Assembly (NCBI RefSeq): GCF_002865645.1
Contig: NW_020194558.1
Span: 186,001 to 250,000 of the forward strand
Source of the DNA: Hyaloscypha bicolor E
Lineage: Eukaryota; Ascomycota; Leotiomycetes; Helotiales; Hyaloscyphaceae
Direction of reading: 5' to 3'
Length of the DNA: 64,000 bases
The notes under the pieces were generated by a model. It was not told the DNA's origin. It did no database searches and worked only from the letters and a program-made list of their open reading frames with translations. This document shows positions 1-9,261 of the stretch, one piece after another (position 1 is the stretch's first letter; each line of letters begins with the position of its first letter). Made by a program: the position numbers and the translations under genes.

Positions 1-1006
1 ACGGTGCTAGTGACTGTCTCCGGACCTACCGAAGATCCAATGTTTGTGGTCGAAGATACGGGAATAGGCGGGGGTGTTAAATAATTAGATGTGGTGCTAT
101 AGCACGGTGTGATTCCTCCGAGAAGGGTGTCCCAGAGTAAGTATCCCCTAACACCAGTCATGAGAGGTTTGTCGTCTCTAGTGATACTTGGTTTCAAACT
201 TACGAAGGGCAGCAGAAGGAGGATGAGATGGTTTGGTAGTCGGCCGGGCAGTCCGGCAGGGTAATTTGATCAGTTGCGCTTGCAGAAGGAAAATCGAATT
301 TAGTTGTGGGAGGGCCAGCTCCAGCGGCTGTTGCTGTTGCTGTAACGGTTGTGGTTGTACTAATCACTTGAAATGGGCAACAATCGTTTTTATCCCCCAT
401 ACATCCCACTACTCCAATATAAAACACTGATGTAGTTTGAGCTCCATTGACAAGAGAAAATTCGGGAGTGACACAGTACCCAACAAGGAGAGGTCCCGTC
501 CCGCCCCATTTTGGAATTGATGAGTGGGTTGTGGATGATATTGTAGATGTGATAAATTTTGGAGTACTGCCTGAAGTCACGCTGACTATTCCAATTGAAG
601 ACTGTGTAGAGGCTGTTGATGTTATGCTCTTCGGAAAGGTTGATAAAATGGAGGTAGTCGTTGGAGAGGTTGATAAAATGGAGGTAGTTGTTGGAGAGGT
701 TGATAAAATGGAAGTAGTCGTTGGAGGGGGCGGTGGGGTGATAGAACTCGGCGAGGATGTTGGGGTGGGGCTCGGTGGGAGTGTTGAGGTAGGAGGGGTG
801 TACGAGGACGTTGGGATTGCAGAGCTTAGCGACGTTGTTAGACAATAATAGTTGTCCTCTGGGCAGTCATTGAAACCAGTGCAGCATTGTTCATTGCCTA
901 AAGGCATCTCTTTGTTAGCGGTGATCATTCTTTACACAAATACAGGGTTTAATTGATTCATACTTTGACATGCTGCAGCAATCAATAGTAAGATGATCCA
1001 GTACAT
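1..1006 (-). CDS. Secreted Cys-rich, Thr/Ser-rich surface protein (partial, 3' end outside window)
   Basis: Hand-built model: exon 1 1006-964, intron 963-898 (66 bp, GTATGA donor, CTAAC branch), exon 2 897-204, intron 203-148 (56 bp, GTAAGT donor, GTTAG acceptor), exon 3 147 to the window edge, still open. I chose the ATG at 1006 because it gives a short hydrophobic signal peptide (MYWIILLLIAAACQS) spliced in frame to the Cys-rich body; an ATG at 928 lies inside the intron. The mature protein has a CCxGFxDCP-like Cys cluster, a Thr/Pro/Ser-rich linker, a middle Cys patch with CC, a second Thr-rich run, then CPADY...FCCPSGY. This pattern is common in ascomycete secreted proteins of unknown function. 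The Thr-rich linker contains three copies of a 30-bp repeat. Likely O-glycosylated and extracellular; a GPI or membrane anchor could follow outside the window. Confidence 0.72.
639..728. repeat. 30-bp coding tandem repeat, 3 copies
   Basis: Three head-to-tail 30-bp units (639-668, 669-698, 699-728), nearly identical, lie inside the Thr/Ser-rich linker of the secreted protein. On the minus strand each encodes a TTTSILSTSP-like decapeptide, a typical O-glycosylation-rich spacer. Copy number is likely variable between strains. Confidence 0.85.
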
Positions 1007-1780
1007 CGTTAGGGTTTGTGGGTACATGCGGTGGCCTGTATTACTGACTAAGGGCGAGGCCAGGGTGGAAGAGAAGCTATATATATGGCAGCTCCTGTTG
1101 GTCTTGATACCACTTCTTTAAGCCATTGGTCTGGGTCAAGTGCGGGATATGCCGCCTTTCTCGGTCTCAGCTCTCCTCCCACCAACTAGCTGTGCGGACG
1201 GATTTGGGGGGGGAGGAATATTAGGGCAGACACCACAACCGAGTACAGAATGAAGGGTCAGGCTGCATCAATGGCAAGACCAAAATTTACATATCAAAAG
1301 AGTGCAGGTGTGGCAGGAAACGGGCCCGGCAGCAGTGGCAGCCGGAACTAATTGGTCACCTTATCGTGGGTTCCCAAGCCACTTGAGCGGCCCGCTCGAA
1401 GAGACAGACCCTAGACTCAAGCGTAAGACCATTACTGTAGCACAGCATATGCTCCTTGAGTATTTTCGACCAAGGAGCTTGCAGGCTGCATTCTGGGCTT
1501 GCAACACGGGATCAAAGCCCAACGCCCCGCTCGAGGCTGCCAAGTGCACGAAGCCGATCTTGGGATCATACAAAGATTTCTCGTGTGACCATTGAGCTGC
1601 ACACACTACTTGCAAGGGCCTGCCACGTGGCAGGCATAGAAAGGTGAGAAAAGCTAATCGTTTTCTATAGATAAAGGGCGGCAATAGAGGAAGATAAAAG
1701 AGATATCCCGTGATCTTGCGATTTTACCAAAGTCCCTCGCCGCCTAAAATTAGTCAGCACCGACCCCTCATCGGCCCAGA
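1007..1780. other. Intergenic, no gene supported
   Basis: Upstream region of the secreted protein. A TATATA run near 1080 could serve the divergent promoter. Short open frames on both strands between 1300 and 1690 overlap each other and show no family signature. Confidence 0.5.
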
Positions 1781-2570
1781 AGGCGGGGACGGTTCGTTTC
1801 CTTACGGAAAGCCGTAAGGATCAATCGTCCAAGCAAGCTTTCGACTTTCGACTTTCAACTTACGACTCGGCACGTGATCACCCTACCAAAAGTTGCCCAT
1901 AATTAAAATACCTCATTCTGCATATATAACTATACTTAATTCGCGTCTCTTTATTACTATTTATTATAAGACTTTTATATATAATTAAATTATTTTTATA
2001 TTATTATTTATATAAAAGAATAGAATTATATTAAATTAAAGAATTAGTTATAAAAATGTATTTAAAATAACTAGTTAATAAAAGATATATTTAAAACTAA
2101 TAATAATAAATAAGAATATATTATAAAATAACTTTATATAAATTTATACTTAAAATAAAAACAAATAATATATATTAATTCTTTAATATAAAAGAAGTTT
2201 TTTATTATATTTATATTTCTTTTTACTTCTATTTTTAATTTAATTTTTTTAAATTACTTTTATTTAAAACTTTATATATTATATTATTTTCTTTTTTTAA
2301 TCTTAAATAAATTTATTTTAAAGAAAAGCTTTTTACTTTTATTTTTCTAAAACTAATAAAAGAAATAATAATAATAATAATAATAATTACAAATAGCTTT
2401 ATTTTAGTTATCTTTTTATAAGTCATATATATATAATGAGATGTTTTGATTATAAGCAAATTTTTGGTAGGGTAATCATGTGCTAAGTCGTAAGTCAAAA
2501 GTCGAAAGTCGAAAAGCTCGCTTGAACGATTGATCCTTACGGCTTTCCGTCGTTCCCTGAACCCCCGCCT
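1781..2570. mobile_element. Non-autonomous element with ~110-130 bp inverted termini, AT-rich core
   Basis: Bases 1781-1915 match the reverse complement of about 2440-2570: both ends begin AGGCGGGG, then share ACGGAAAGCCGTAAGGATCA, then repeats of CGACTTTCGACTTT and ACCCTACCAAAA, with scattered mostly transition differences. The 500-bp interior is almost pure A/T and has no coding potential. This fits a MITE-like or deleted DNA transposon damaged by RIP. I could not identify a convincing target-site duplication, so the outermost 20 bp are uncertain. Confidence 0.75.
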
Positions 2571-2719
2571 ACCATGATAGCTTGCGACTGCCAAGCCCAA
2601 CCTCCCCCAAATATTGCGCCGAAAAGCTTACCTGTTCCACAATCTTGAATATCTAGTTCTACATTAAGGTGGGGTTGAGAACATTCAACGTTGCTCTTTC
2701 AATGTGCTAATCCTTTCAG

Positions 2720-3727
2720 ATGCTGAAACCACCCTTCTCTCGAACCATCATTCACCCGCCATTTTCGAATCCGCTGCGTCTCAACGAACCTGCATCTGAT
2801 GGCCCAGCCATTTCACCCACGACTTCGATCCGCTATACTCTCCCTGCCACTATCCGACATAGAAATACCCTCGCGAGAATCAAAGACGATCCAGATAAAT
2901 ACTATATAACTGAGCTGCGGACGTCACGCCTTGATGAGATCAGGTCATATCTGTGGCTAGCGGGCGTGCCTAATTGTGGGAGACCTTTGCATCGACAACA
3001 GCTATTGGGCCGCGAGATTATTATTACTGAGGACCCAAACGAACATCTTGTTTGGCACCAGATACGAATATTTATAAAACCACTCCCAATATTCCTACTT
3101 GATCTCGACTGCTGGACCCGGAAGATTTGCAAAAGCAAGCAACTGCACGAACCTGCTTGTGGTCTTTTGCTCTCGTACGCATGGCTTGTCAGATACGAGA
3201 GCGACCTCCGAATTGCACATGAGAAGGGGTTGCTGCCGGATTTTATCCACCTGGCGACTTGGACAGAGTTCATTAGTGAATTCCTCGAGCACATCGACTT
3301 GCAGTCTTTAAGCGGTGTCTCGCCCAGATATCAATACGGGGAGTTGCGACTATCGAGGTTAAATAAAATATATTATATAACACGTTTTACTTGGAGGGAT
3401 TCCGTTCGAGGATATATGACTACTTCGACATGGTACCAGGACTTCTTTGCTCGCAATTTTGCATGGCTTTTAGCAGTCTTCGCGTTTATGTCTTTGGGTC
3501 TATCTGCGATGCAGGTTGTTCTCGCTAGTACAAGAAACAACTGGGCATTTGAGAACGCATCCTATGGCTTCTCTATTGCTGCTCTATTCCTGGCAGCTGG
3601 AACTGTGTCGGTAGTGCTGCTTATCTGGGCAATTCTGTTTGTATATCATCTTCTTAGTGCTCAGATAAATAATCGACAGGTTATGCAAGAGAGGAAGCGC
3701 TTTGCAGATTCTCGAAAAGAACCCTAG
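2720..3727 (+). CDS. DUF6601-type fungal membrane protein
   Basis: Single exon, 335 aa. I recognise the family from the central block: a KDDPDKYYITELRTSRLD-like stretch (residues ~55-72), then LWLAGVP, RPLHRQQLLGREIIITE, HLVWHQIRIFIKPLPIFLL and LLLSYAWLVRYESDLRIA. These motifs are characteristic of fungal DUF6601 proteins, which have no known function and are sometimes mislabelled as subtilisin-like. Two membrane segments follow near residues 248-270 and 286-312 (FAWLLAVFAFMSLGLSAM and a second longer run), with a short basic cytosolic tail. Length is normal and no intron is needed. It stands between an inverted-repeat element and an NLR relic, yet is intact. Confidence 0.85.
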   Translation: MLKPPFSRTIIHPPFSNPLRLNEPASDGPAISPTTSIRYTLPATIRHRNTLARIKDDPDKYYITELRTSRLDEIRSYLWLAGVPNCGRPLHRQQLLGREIIITEDPNEHLVWHQIRIFIKPLPIFLLDLDCWTRKICKSKQLHEPACGLLLSYAWLVRYESDLRIAHEKGLLPDFIHLATWTEFISEFLEHIDLQSLSGVSPRYQYGELRLSRLNKIYYITRFTWRDSVRGYMTTSTWYQDFFARNFAWLLAVFAFMSLGLSAMQVVLASTRNNWAFENASYGFSIAALFLAAGTVSVVLLIWAILFVYHLLSAQINNRQVMQERKRFADSRKEP

Positions 3728-3783
3728 ATTTAGAAATATATTCTTGCTTAGTATATATACTTTAGAAACTTAAGATCCGGCAT

Positions 3784-5497
3784 ATGAGTCACGCCCGCCA
3801 TCTACATCTACTGATAACTTCAAGATCCTCCGTTGAAATAATTCAGCTGGCGCATGAAGAGGCAGCAGCAATCTTCACCAAAGTGCTCACCAAAGATGAG
3901 CAGAAGCGAGTTTGGTGTGGCAATCATCTATCGATGAGAGATGTATTAGATGCCGTCAATACTTCGAAGAAAGCCTATGGGTCGAAACCAAATTCAAAGG
4001 CAAGGAAATGGCTCTCCATCCTCTCTTCCAGAGTCATCCACTATGGCGATATTATGGATGTCCTGGTTCAACATCATCCGGAGTATGTGTCACTCGCTTG
4101 GGGAGCGATGAAGTTCTTATTTTTTGTAAGTTCCATCAAGACTTCAGGAAGCCGAAACACGAGACAAATTACTTACTGCTGATTATACTAGGCTATAACG
4201 AACCATGAGGAATTGACCAAACAAATCGCAAAGGCATTCTGTCGCATAGCCGAGGTTCTCCCTCGAACAGAGCTCGTTCTGATCTTGTAACCAACAACTC
4301 CCATGCGAGACGCTGTCGCATATCTATACGCGCAAATTATCAAGTTCATACAAAAAGATGTGACTTGGTATAAGATGGGTGCGCTAGCCCATGCGTGGGG
4401 GTCAATTGTAAGACCATGAGCATTGAACTTTCAAGGTAATGTCGAGGATATCAAAGTCCTCTCTCAGCGCGTTGATGAACGCGCAACACAGCAGAGAAAA
4501 CCGAGCTCCGAGATGTGAACCGAGAGATCTTGGAGATGCGCGGAGAAATGCAACTAGCCCATGGTCAGATTGAGAGTCTTCGAAAGTTGTTTGGGAATAA
4601 GGTTGAAGAAATCTTGTAGATCGTGACTGGTATTTATATCGCGCCAAACCTGAGATTGGAGCTTGAGCTAATAGTTAATAAACGAAACTCGAACACTGCA
4701 ACAAGGCATGCATCTCGGTCTCAGCGACCAAACAGAAATGAACCACAACATCGAACTCACAGAAATCCTTTCCTTGAGCTTCATGTGCAACCTCCCCACC
4801 TCAGGTGAAAGGCTAGGCTACTGTCAGTCCGTCCGCGCCCGAGATTCAGTGCACTTATCGCCTCCCAGAACTCTCAACCCTCGAAAAATGGTCATCAGAA
4901 CCTAGGAGCTCAATGCTGTTAACCCAAAACAGCCCAGCACAGACAGCGGAAAACTTCTTGGTCGACTTCATTGTATTGATTCAGCAGAACAGGTACCCAA
5001 GAATCTGAGCCTTGCGATTCCCAAACTTTTGGGATAAGATTCCCACGTACAGGGATATACTAAGAATGTTAGTCATTCAGGCTATACAGATGAACCCCTC
5101 TGCCATATCGGGTCCTACACCCATCACAGCCGTTCACCTGCGAGAAGCAAACAATGAAGCCGACTTGCTCAGTATCCTCAAACGAGCACTCACCGGAATC
5201 GCTCAAGTATACATCGTTATCGATGCCGATCTCTTATCTTTAGCTTCTGAGAATAGCACATATCGTGCGACGAGAATGATTGAGAAGTTTCCTGAGATTC
5301 TGACTGGGGTGAATGTTAAGATTGTGGTTTCGATGGCGAATATCGATCAAGAATATGCAACCAAGAATTGGGATCCGAAAGCTTGGTCAAGGCTTCAGAC
5401 TGGGACTGCTAGGAGAGGGGGTTTTAACACACGTCGGAAGGCGAGACGACAGCGTAAGATAAGATCGAGGGTAAATCGTCCGGGAGCTTTTTATTAG
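3784..5497 (+). pseudogene. DUF7708/NLR-type (STAND) gene relic
   Basis: The 5' part (3784-4130) reads WLSILSSRVIHYGDIMDVLV then HHPEYVSLAWGAMKFLF, the hallmark of the N-terminal DUF7708 region of fungal NLR-like proteins. A normal intron follows (GTAAGT at 4127, acceptor near 4192), then an AITNHEELTKQIAKAFCRIA stretch. The frame is then broken: TAA at about 4288 where Tyr is expected after LVLIL, TGA near 4417 in the expected VRPWAL motif, and a frameshift near 4495-4505, after which KTELRDVNREILEMRGEMQL resumes. Further frame changes occur before the last open segment (5012-5497), which ends in the usual RxGRRQRxxxR-type basic tail. No NACHT P-loop was seen. Formerly a cytosolic self/non-self or heterokaryon-incompatibility-type protein by family; now almost certainly nonfunctional. 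Confidence 0.82.
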
Positions 5498-5765
5498 AGG
5501 AGAGTTTCTTTAAATGCGACTTACTATTTACTGATTTTCCGACCACGGCAACCGGCCTGCCGTGACTGGTCAAATGGAGACTACGCGACTATCTGATCTA
5601 AATTGTAATACCCTAAGGTACGGTACTACAAGCTAAGCTATACCGGAATTCACTATAATAAATCGGAGTACTAGGAGCTGTATTCGTTTAGGTTATTGTC
5701 TTGCACGAGGCTAAGGCTAAATAGCTAGAGTCACGTGCAATAATGCCAGAGCTAAAAGTATTAAA

Positions 5766-5788
5766 ATTAGGGGCCTGAGGCCCCTAAT
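5766..5788. repeat. Palindrome shared with 49375-49397
   Basis: ATTAGGGGCC-TGA-GGCCCCTAAT, 10-bp arms with a 3-nt centre. The same palindrome, in reverse complement, occurs at 49375-49397, and both are followed (in matching orientation) by a related TTA..AAGCCCT tract, so they look like two copies of one element end. Confidence 0.7.
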
Positions 5789-6022
5789 AAGTTAAGCCCT
5801 AGAGCTAAATATCTTAAAGTTAAATCCCTAAAGTAAAAAGCCTTAGAGGCTAAATCTTATAAGGCTATATATTAATAAAGCTTAAAATATAAATTTATTA
5901 TTTAATATATTATATTTTATAAAATTAATTAATATAATTAATATAAAAGAAAAAGGTTATTATATTAAGAATATAGAAAAAACTTAATATATTAAAATTT
6001 ATAAAAAAAATTATTTTAATTT

Positions 6023-6090
6023 TAATAGTCGGTCTCTCTTCTCTATTCGCTTTACTTATAAAGCGAACAGAGAAGGGAGACCGACTATTA
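6023..6090. repeat. 32-bp arm hairpin in AT-rich island
   Basis: Arms 6023-6054 and 6059-6090 are inverted copies differing at two positions, around a 4-nt loop. The arms are G/C-richer (TAATAGTCGGTCTC...) than the surrounding A/T DNA, so they stand out as a foreign or selectively retained segment. Confidence 0.85.
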
Positions 6091-6817
6091 TATCTTATAA
6101 TTATAAAAGATATTATTTATAAATAATAAATAATATATTTTTAAACTCGAGTTATTAAATTAATTAAATTATAAAATATAGTTTTATAAATTATTAAATT
6201 AAATAAATATATATATATATTATTAATATTTATAATATTTAATATATTTATTAAAATAAAAAATTAAAATAATAAAGTTATAAAAAAGCTTAATAATAAA
6301 AATAAATTTATTATATTATATTATTTAATTACTTTTTAATAAAAATATTATTAAAGTTATTCTTATAATTTAAAATATTTAAAATATAAAAAACAGAAAA
6401 TATTAAAATATTAAGAAGAAAATTGAAGTTTTAATAAATAAATATTTTATTATTATTATATTAAATTAATTATAAAAATATTAAAAATCATTCGAGAAAT
6501 TATTAATAAATAATAGTTTAGAAAAAAAATTAAAAAAGGCCCGAGAGCAAATTCGCGATATTTAAATAAATTAATTTAGATTATTTTTAAGAGAAGCCAA
6601 AGTTTGATAAAGTATTAAATTTATTTGCTAATTAAATAATAAGAATAAGAAATAGAACCTTTATATAATATAATAATAAATAAAGATTATAAAAGCAAGT
6701 AATTCTCTTATAAAGTATAAAATGTAATATAGCAAGTATTCTAGTTATTAATTAAGGCTTCTTAATTCTTTTTACTAAAAAAAACTTCTGAAAAGATATT
6801 TTAATAAAGTATTAAAA

Positions 6818-7390
6818 ATGAAGTTCTTGGCCCTTAATATACTTCTTGCTACTATATGTGCGATTCCAATTCCTGGAGCAATAGCCCTAGTAAAAGAGCG
6901 ACAAGTAAGTATATAACTTCAAACTTGTACTTAGCGAAGTAGTTATACTCCTGAAGTAAAGTACTAACGCGTATTTTGAACTATTAAGTGTCAAACGAGC
7001 TACTCATATGAATGTAAGGGGCATACCTGGCAACCTTGTGACGGGTTCTGCGAGTGTGTAAGTGCATGGCTTTTGTAACTATTAGTATTAGTTATAGAGG
7101 TACTAATGTACTATCTTTGAACTTGCAGAATGAGGTTACTTGGTGTGCCGCAGATGGGACTGCTTATTGCGGAGGTTTCGGCCAAGATCAATGCCCTTGT
7201 ACCTATAAGGTAAGTCGATAACAATTTTTAATAACTATTTACTTAGTACTAATGTGTATCTTTAAACTTATAGTGCAATATTAATATGGCAGGTGGAACA
7301 ACTTGCAATGTTAGTAGATAATCCTTCTAGTATAGAGATTTCAGGTACTAATAGGTATTTTAAAATTTATAGGAATGCTGTGGGCTGTAA
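6818..7390 (+). CDS. Small secreted cysteine-rich protein (effector-like candidate)
   Basis: Five short exons: 6818-6904, 6989-7057, 7129-7209, 7274-7309 and 7373-7390; all four introns are phase 0 with GTAAGT (three) or GTTAGT (last) donors, a TACTAAY branch site and an AG 24-25 nt further on. The product is 96 aa: a signal peptide (MKFLALNILLATICAIPIPG...), a possible KERQ processing/cleavage region, then about 65 residues with 13 cysteines, including WQPCDGFCEC, CGGFGQDQCPC and a final ECCGL. No single exon is long enough to show as an ORF. If intron 4 is retained, translation ends three codons later (VSR then stop), giving 95 aa. Small size, signal peptide, high Cys, and location at the edge of an AT-rich repeat island resemble plant-associated effector genes, but no specific family is recognised and function is unknown. 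Confidence 0.8.
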
Positions 7391-8171
7391 GGTATCTGAC
7401 TCTATTTCTACTTGGGCGGATTAGTCTAGTAGACTAAGTTTTGGGGGTGGCCAGATTGCGTATTCGTGCTGACAATAGTGGTGATTAAATGGGGGCTCGG
7501 GACACAATTTCTTAGTTTTTAAAATCAAAATCTATATATAGAGTTAGCAAAATATCTGTTGCTTAAATCGGACATAACAATAATGTATGTTCGTGACCTA
7601 ACTGTCTCATTAACAGATTAGAAAGTGACTTGATGTTCAGTTTGAGAACGCTGCATAAATCCGTCCTACGGTGTGTATGTCATATATCCGCCTTGACATT
7701 CGAATTGCAGAGGCATGCTGAACAATTATCCTGCATTTAGTTGTGCCAGTTCTTGTCCCAAAAGAGTCCTATTCAATTCAGAGAGCTTCCAAGGCTAACC
7801 GGAAAGCTCTGCTTGAAAGTTTCCAAATCTTATAACGAGGTCAGGCTATTATTGCTTAAGTTTGTAATTGTCGTCCCAGTTTGCATGGTGGATCAAGCTT
7901 TCGTTCTGGTTCGACGATGTCTTCAGTATCCAAACCTAAGCTTTGCGTATACTTGATCGGGTCGGTTGCTATCGGGTCACTCTGGTCCATCGCAGTCATG
8001 CCCCCAGCGAAGTCAGGGTGGTCGTAATCCGCCCACCCTCGGCGCCGAATTTTACGGAAGAAAGAGGGTACAGGGCCACGGTGATACCCATAGCGGGCAT
8101 CGAGATGCCTGTAGAGCCATTTAAAGGCGGATAAAGGTGAGTCTTCCGAATATTGACTCGAGTATCGAAAG
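7391..8171. other. Intergenic, no gene supported
   Basis: Short unrelated open frames only. A possible 3' UTR of the small secreted protein precedes ordinary-composition DNA leading into the NLR relic. Confidence 0.45.
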
Positions 8172-9261
8172 TCATGGAAAATTACTCCAAAATAGGTTTT
8201 CAGTAACAGTAATAAACCTTGAGAGAAATTTCAGTTTGATCGAATGCAATGGATCCCCGACCGGAGCGTTGACGTCCACACCGTGGCTCAACGAGGCATC
8301 AAGGATTACCACATGTCCTCTATGAGCTACCTGCTGAAGTATCGTACCTTCCGAACCGCTTCTGTCAAGCATCTTGATATCCTCGATCAGCTTGTAGTGC
8401 TGGAACCAATATTCGACCGCGTGCTGCAGGCAGCGGCGATCCGATCTTCTTAGCATCGGATTCGGCGTCATCCTCGGCAGTATGGTCCAGACTGCAGGCG
8501 GTCAGAATTTCGAGGCAACGACTCGTCATTTCCAGGTTCACATCCTCATTCGAGAATACAAACCGTGCGATTTCCGGTTTTCTGATTCGGGGGATCCCAG
8601 CTGGACTGTCTCCAGGTAGTCTTTAGCGGAAAAGTGGGTGAATCGCAAGACCTCCAGCGCTTGAACCTGGCCACCTACAGTTACGCTCTGGCTCCACTGC
8701 TCCACAAGTGCTTTGGAGCAGATCTGAGCGACCAAACCTGCTTCGGCGAGCCCAACCGCCGCGGCAATCTCATCTTTGTGCAGCAGACGGAGCTGTCTCA
8801 TAAGCCAAATCAATATTGACTTCATCGAACTCCCTCTTTCTTTCTTGACATTTTTCAAGGTCTCCTCGTAAATAACGACCATATTACCGGGGACTCTGTT
8901 TATAGCATTGCGGATTTCCGCCGTGGCAGTCGGCCACCTCGTTGAGCAAGGAAGTTGCATAAAGAAAGTTCTTATGCGAGATCACCCTGAGAAGCGATTT
9001 GGCAGGTAAAACTCAAAGTACCTATTACCTGTCATTGCCCTTTCCTAGCTTTTGGGTGATATCTTGCTTAATATGGGATGTCAGGAGCTTAATACCGTCC
9101 ATTTTGCTCCCGATGAAGCTGTCAAGATCTTTGTTGAGCTCCTTCTTGATATAGGGAGCATCACGCCACCAAGTGAGTAAATTCACACACGCGACGAAAA
9201 AGGGCCGAACACCGATTTGGGGACCTAGGGATCCAAAGCGCCCAACTCTCCAATACATCAT
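8172..9261 (-). pseudogene. NACHT-ankyrin (NLR) gene relic
   Basis: Reading leftwards from 9261, fragments follow the order of fungal NACHT-ankyrin proteins. First comes a degraded part with an AKSLLRVISHKNFLYATSLL-like stretch near 9000-8960. Then 8960-8538 is open and diagnostic: EIRNAINRVPGNM, VIYEETLKNVKKER, SILIWLMRQLRLLHKDEIAA, LEVLRFTHFSAKDYLE, which is the winged-helix region after a NACHT domain. Finally 8471-8172 has an AVEYWFQHYKLIED motif followed by one degenerate ankyrin repeat (GTILQQVAHRGHVVILDASL). The parts lie in different frames and no ATP-binding P-loop remains. It is a nonfunctional remnant of an incompatibility/innate-immunity-type receptor. Confidence 0.75.

Larger units (their letters stand above)
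5498..6817. other. AT-rich, RIP-like repeat island
   Basis: From about 5700 the sequence becomes extremely A/T-rich with no coding signal. It holds a palindromic element end at 5766-5788 and a large hairpin at 6023-6090. The island runs up to the start of the small secreted protein gene. Confidence 0.7.

Noticed and set aside
390..845. 151-codon minus-strand frame inside the secreted protein gene
   Set aside because: Shadow frame of the Thr-rich repeat; the spliced frame has a signal peptide and conserved Cys motifs.
1302..1684. Overlapping ~100-codon frames on both strands
   Set aside because: No family motif and no signal or splice structure; neither strand looks favoured.
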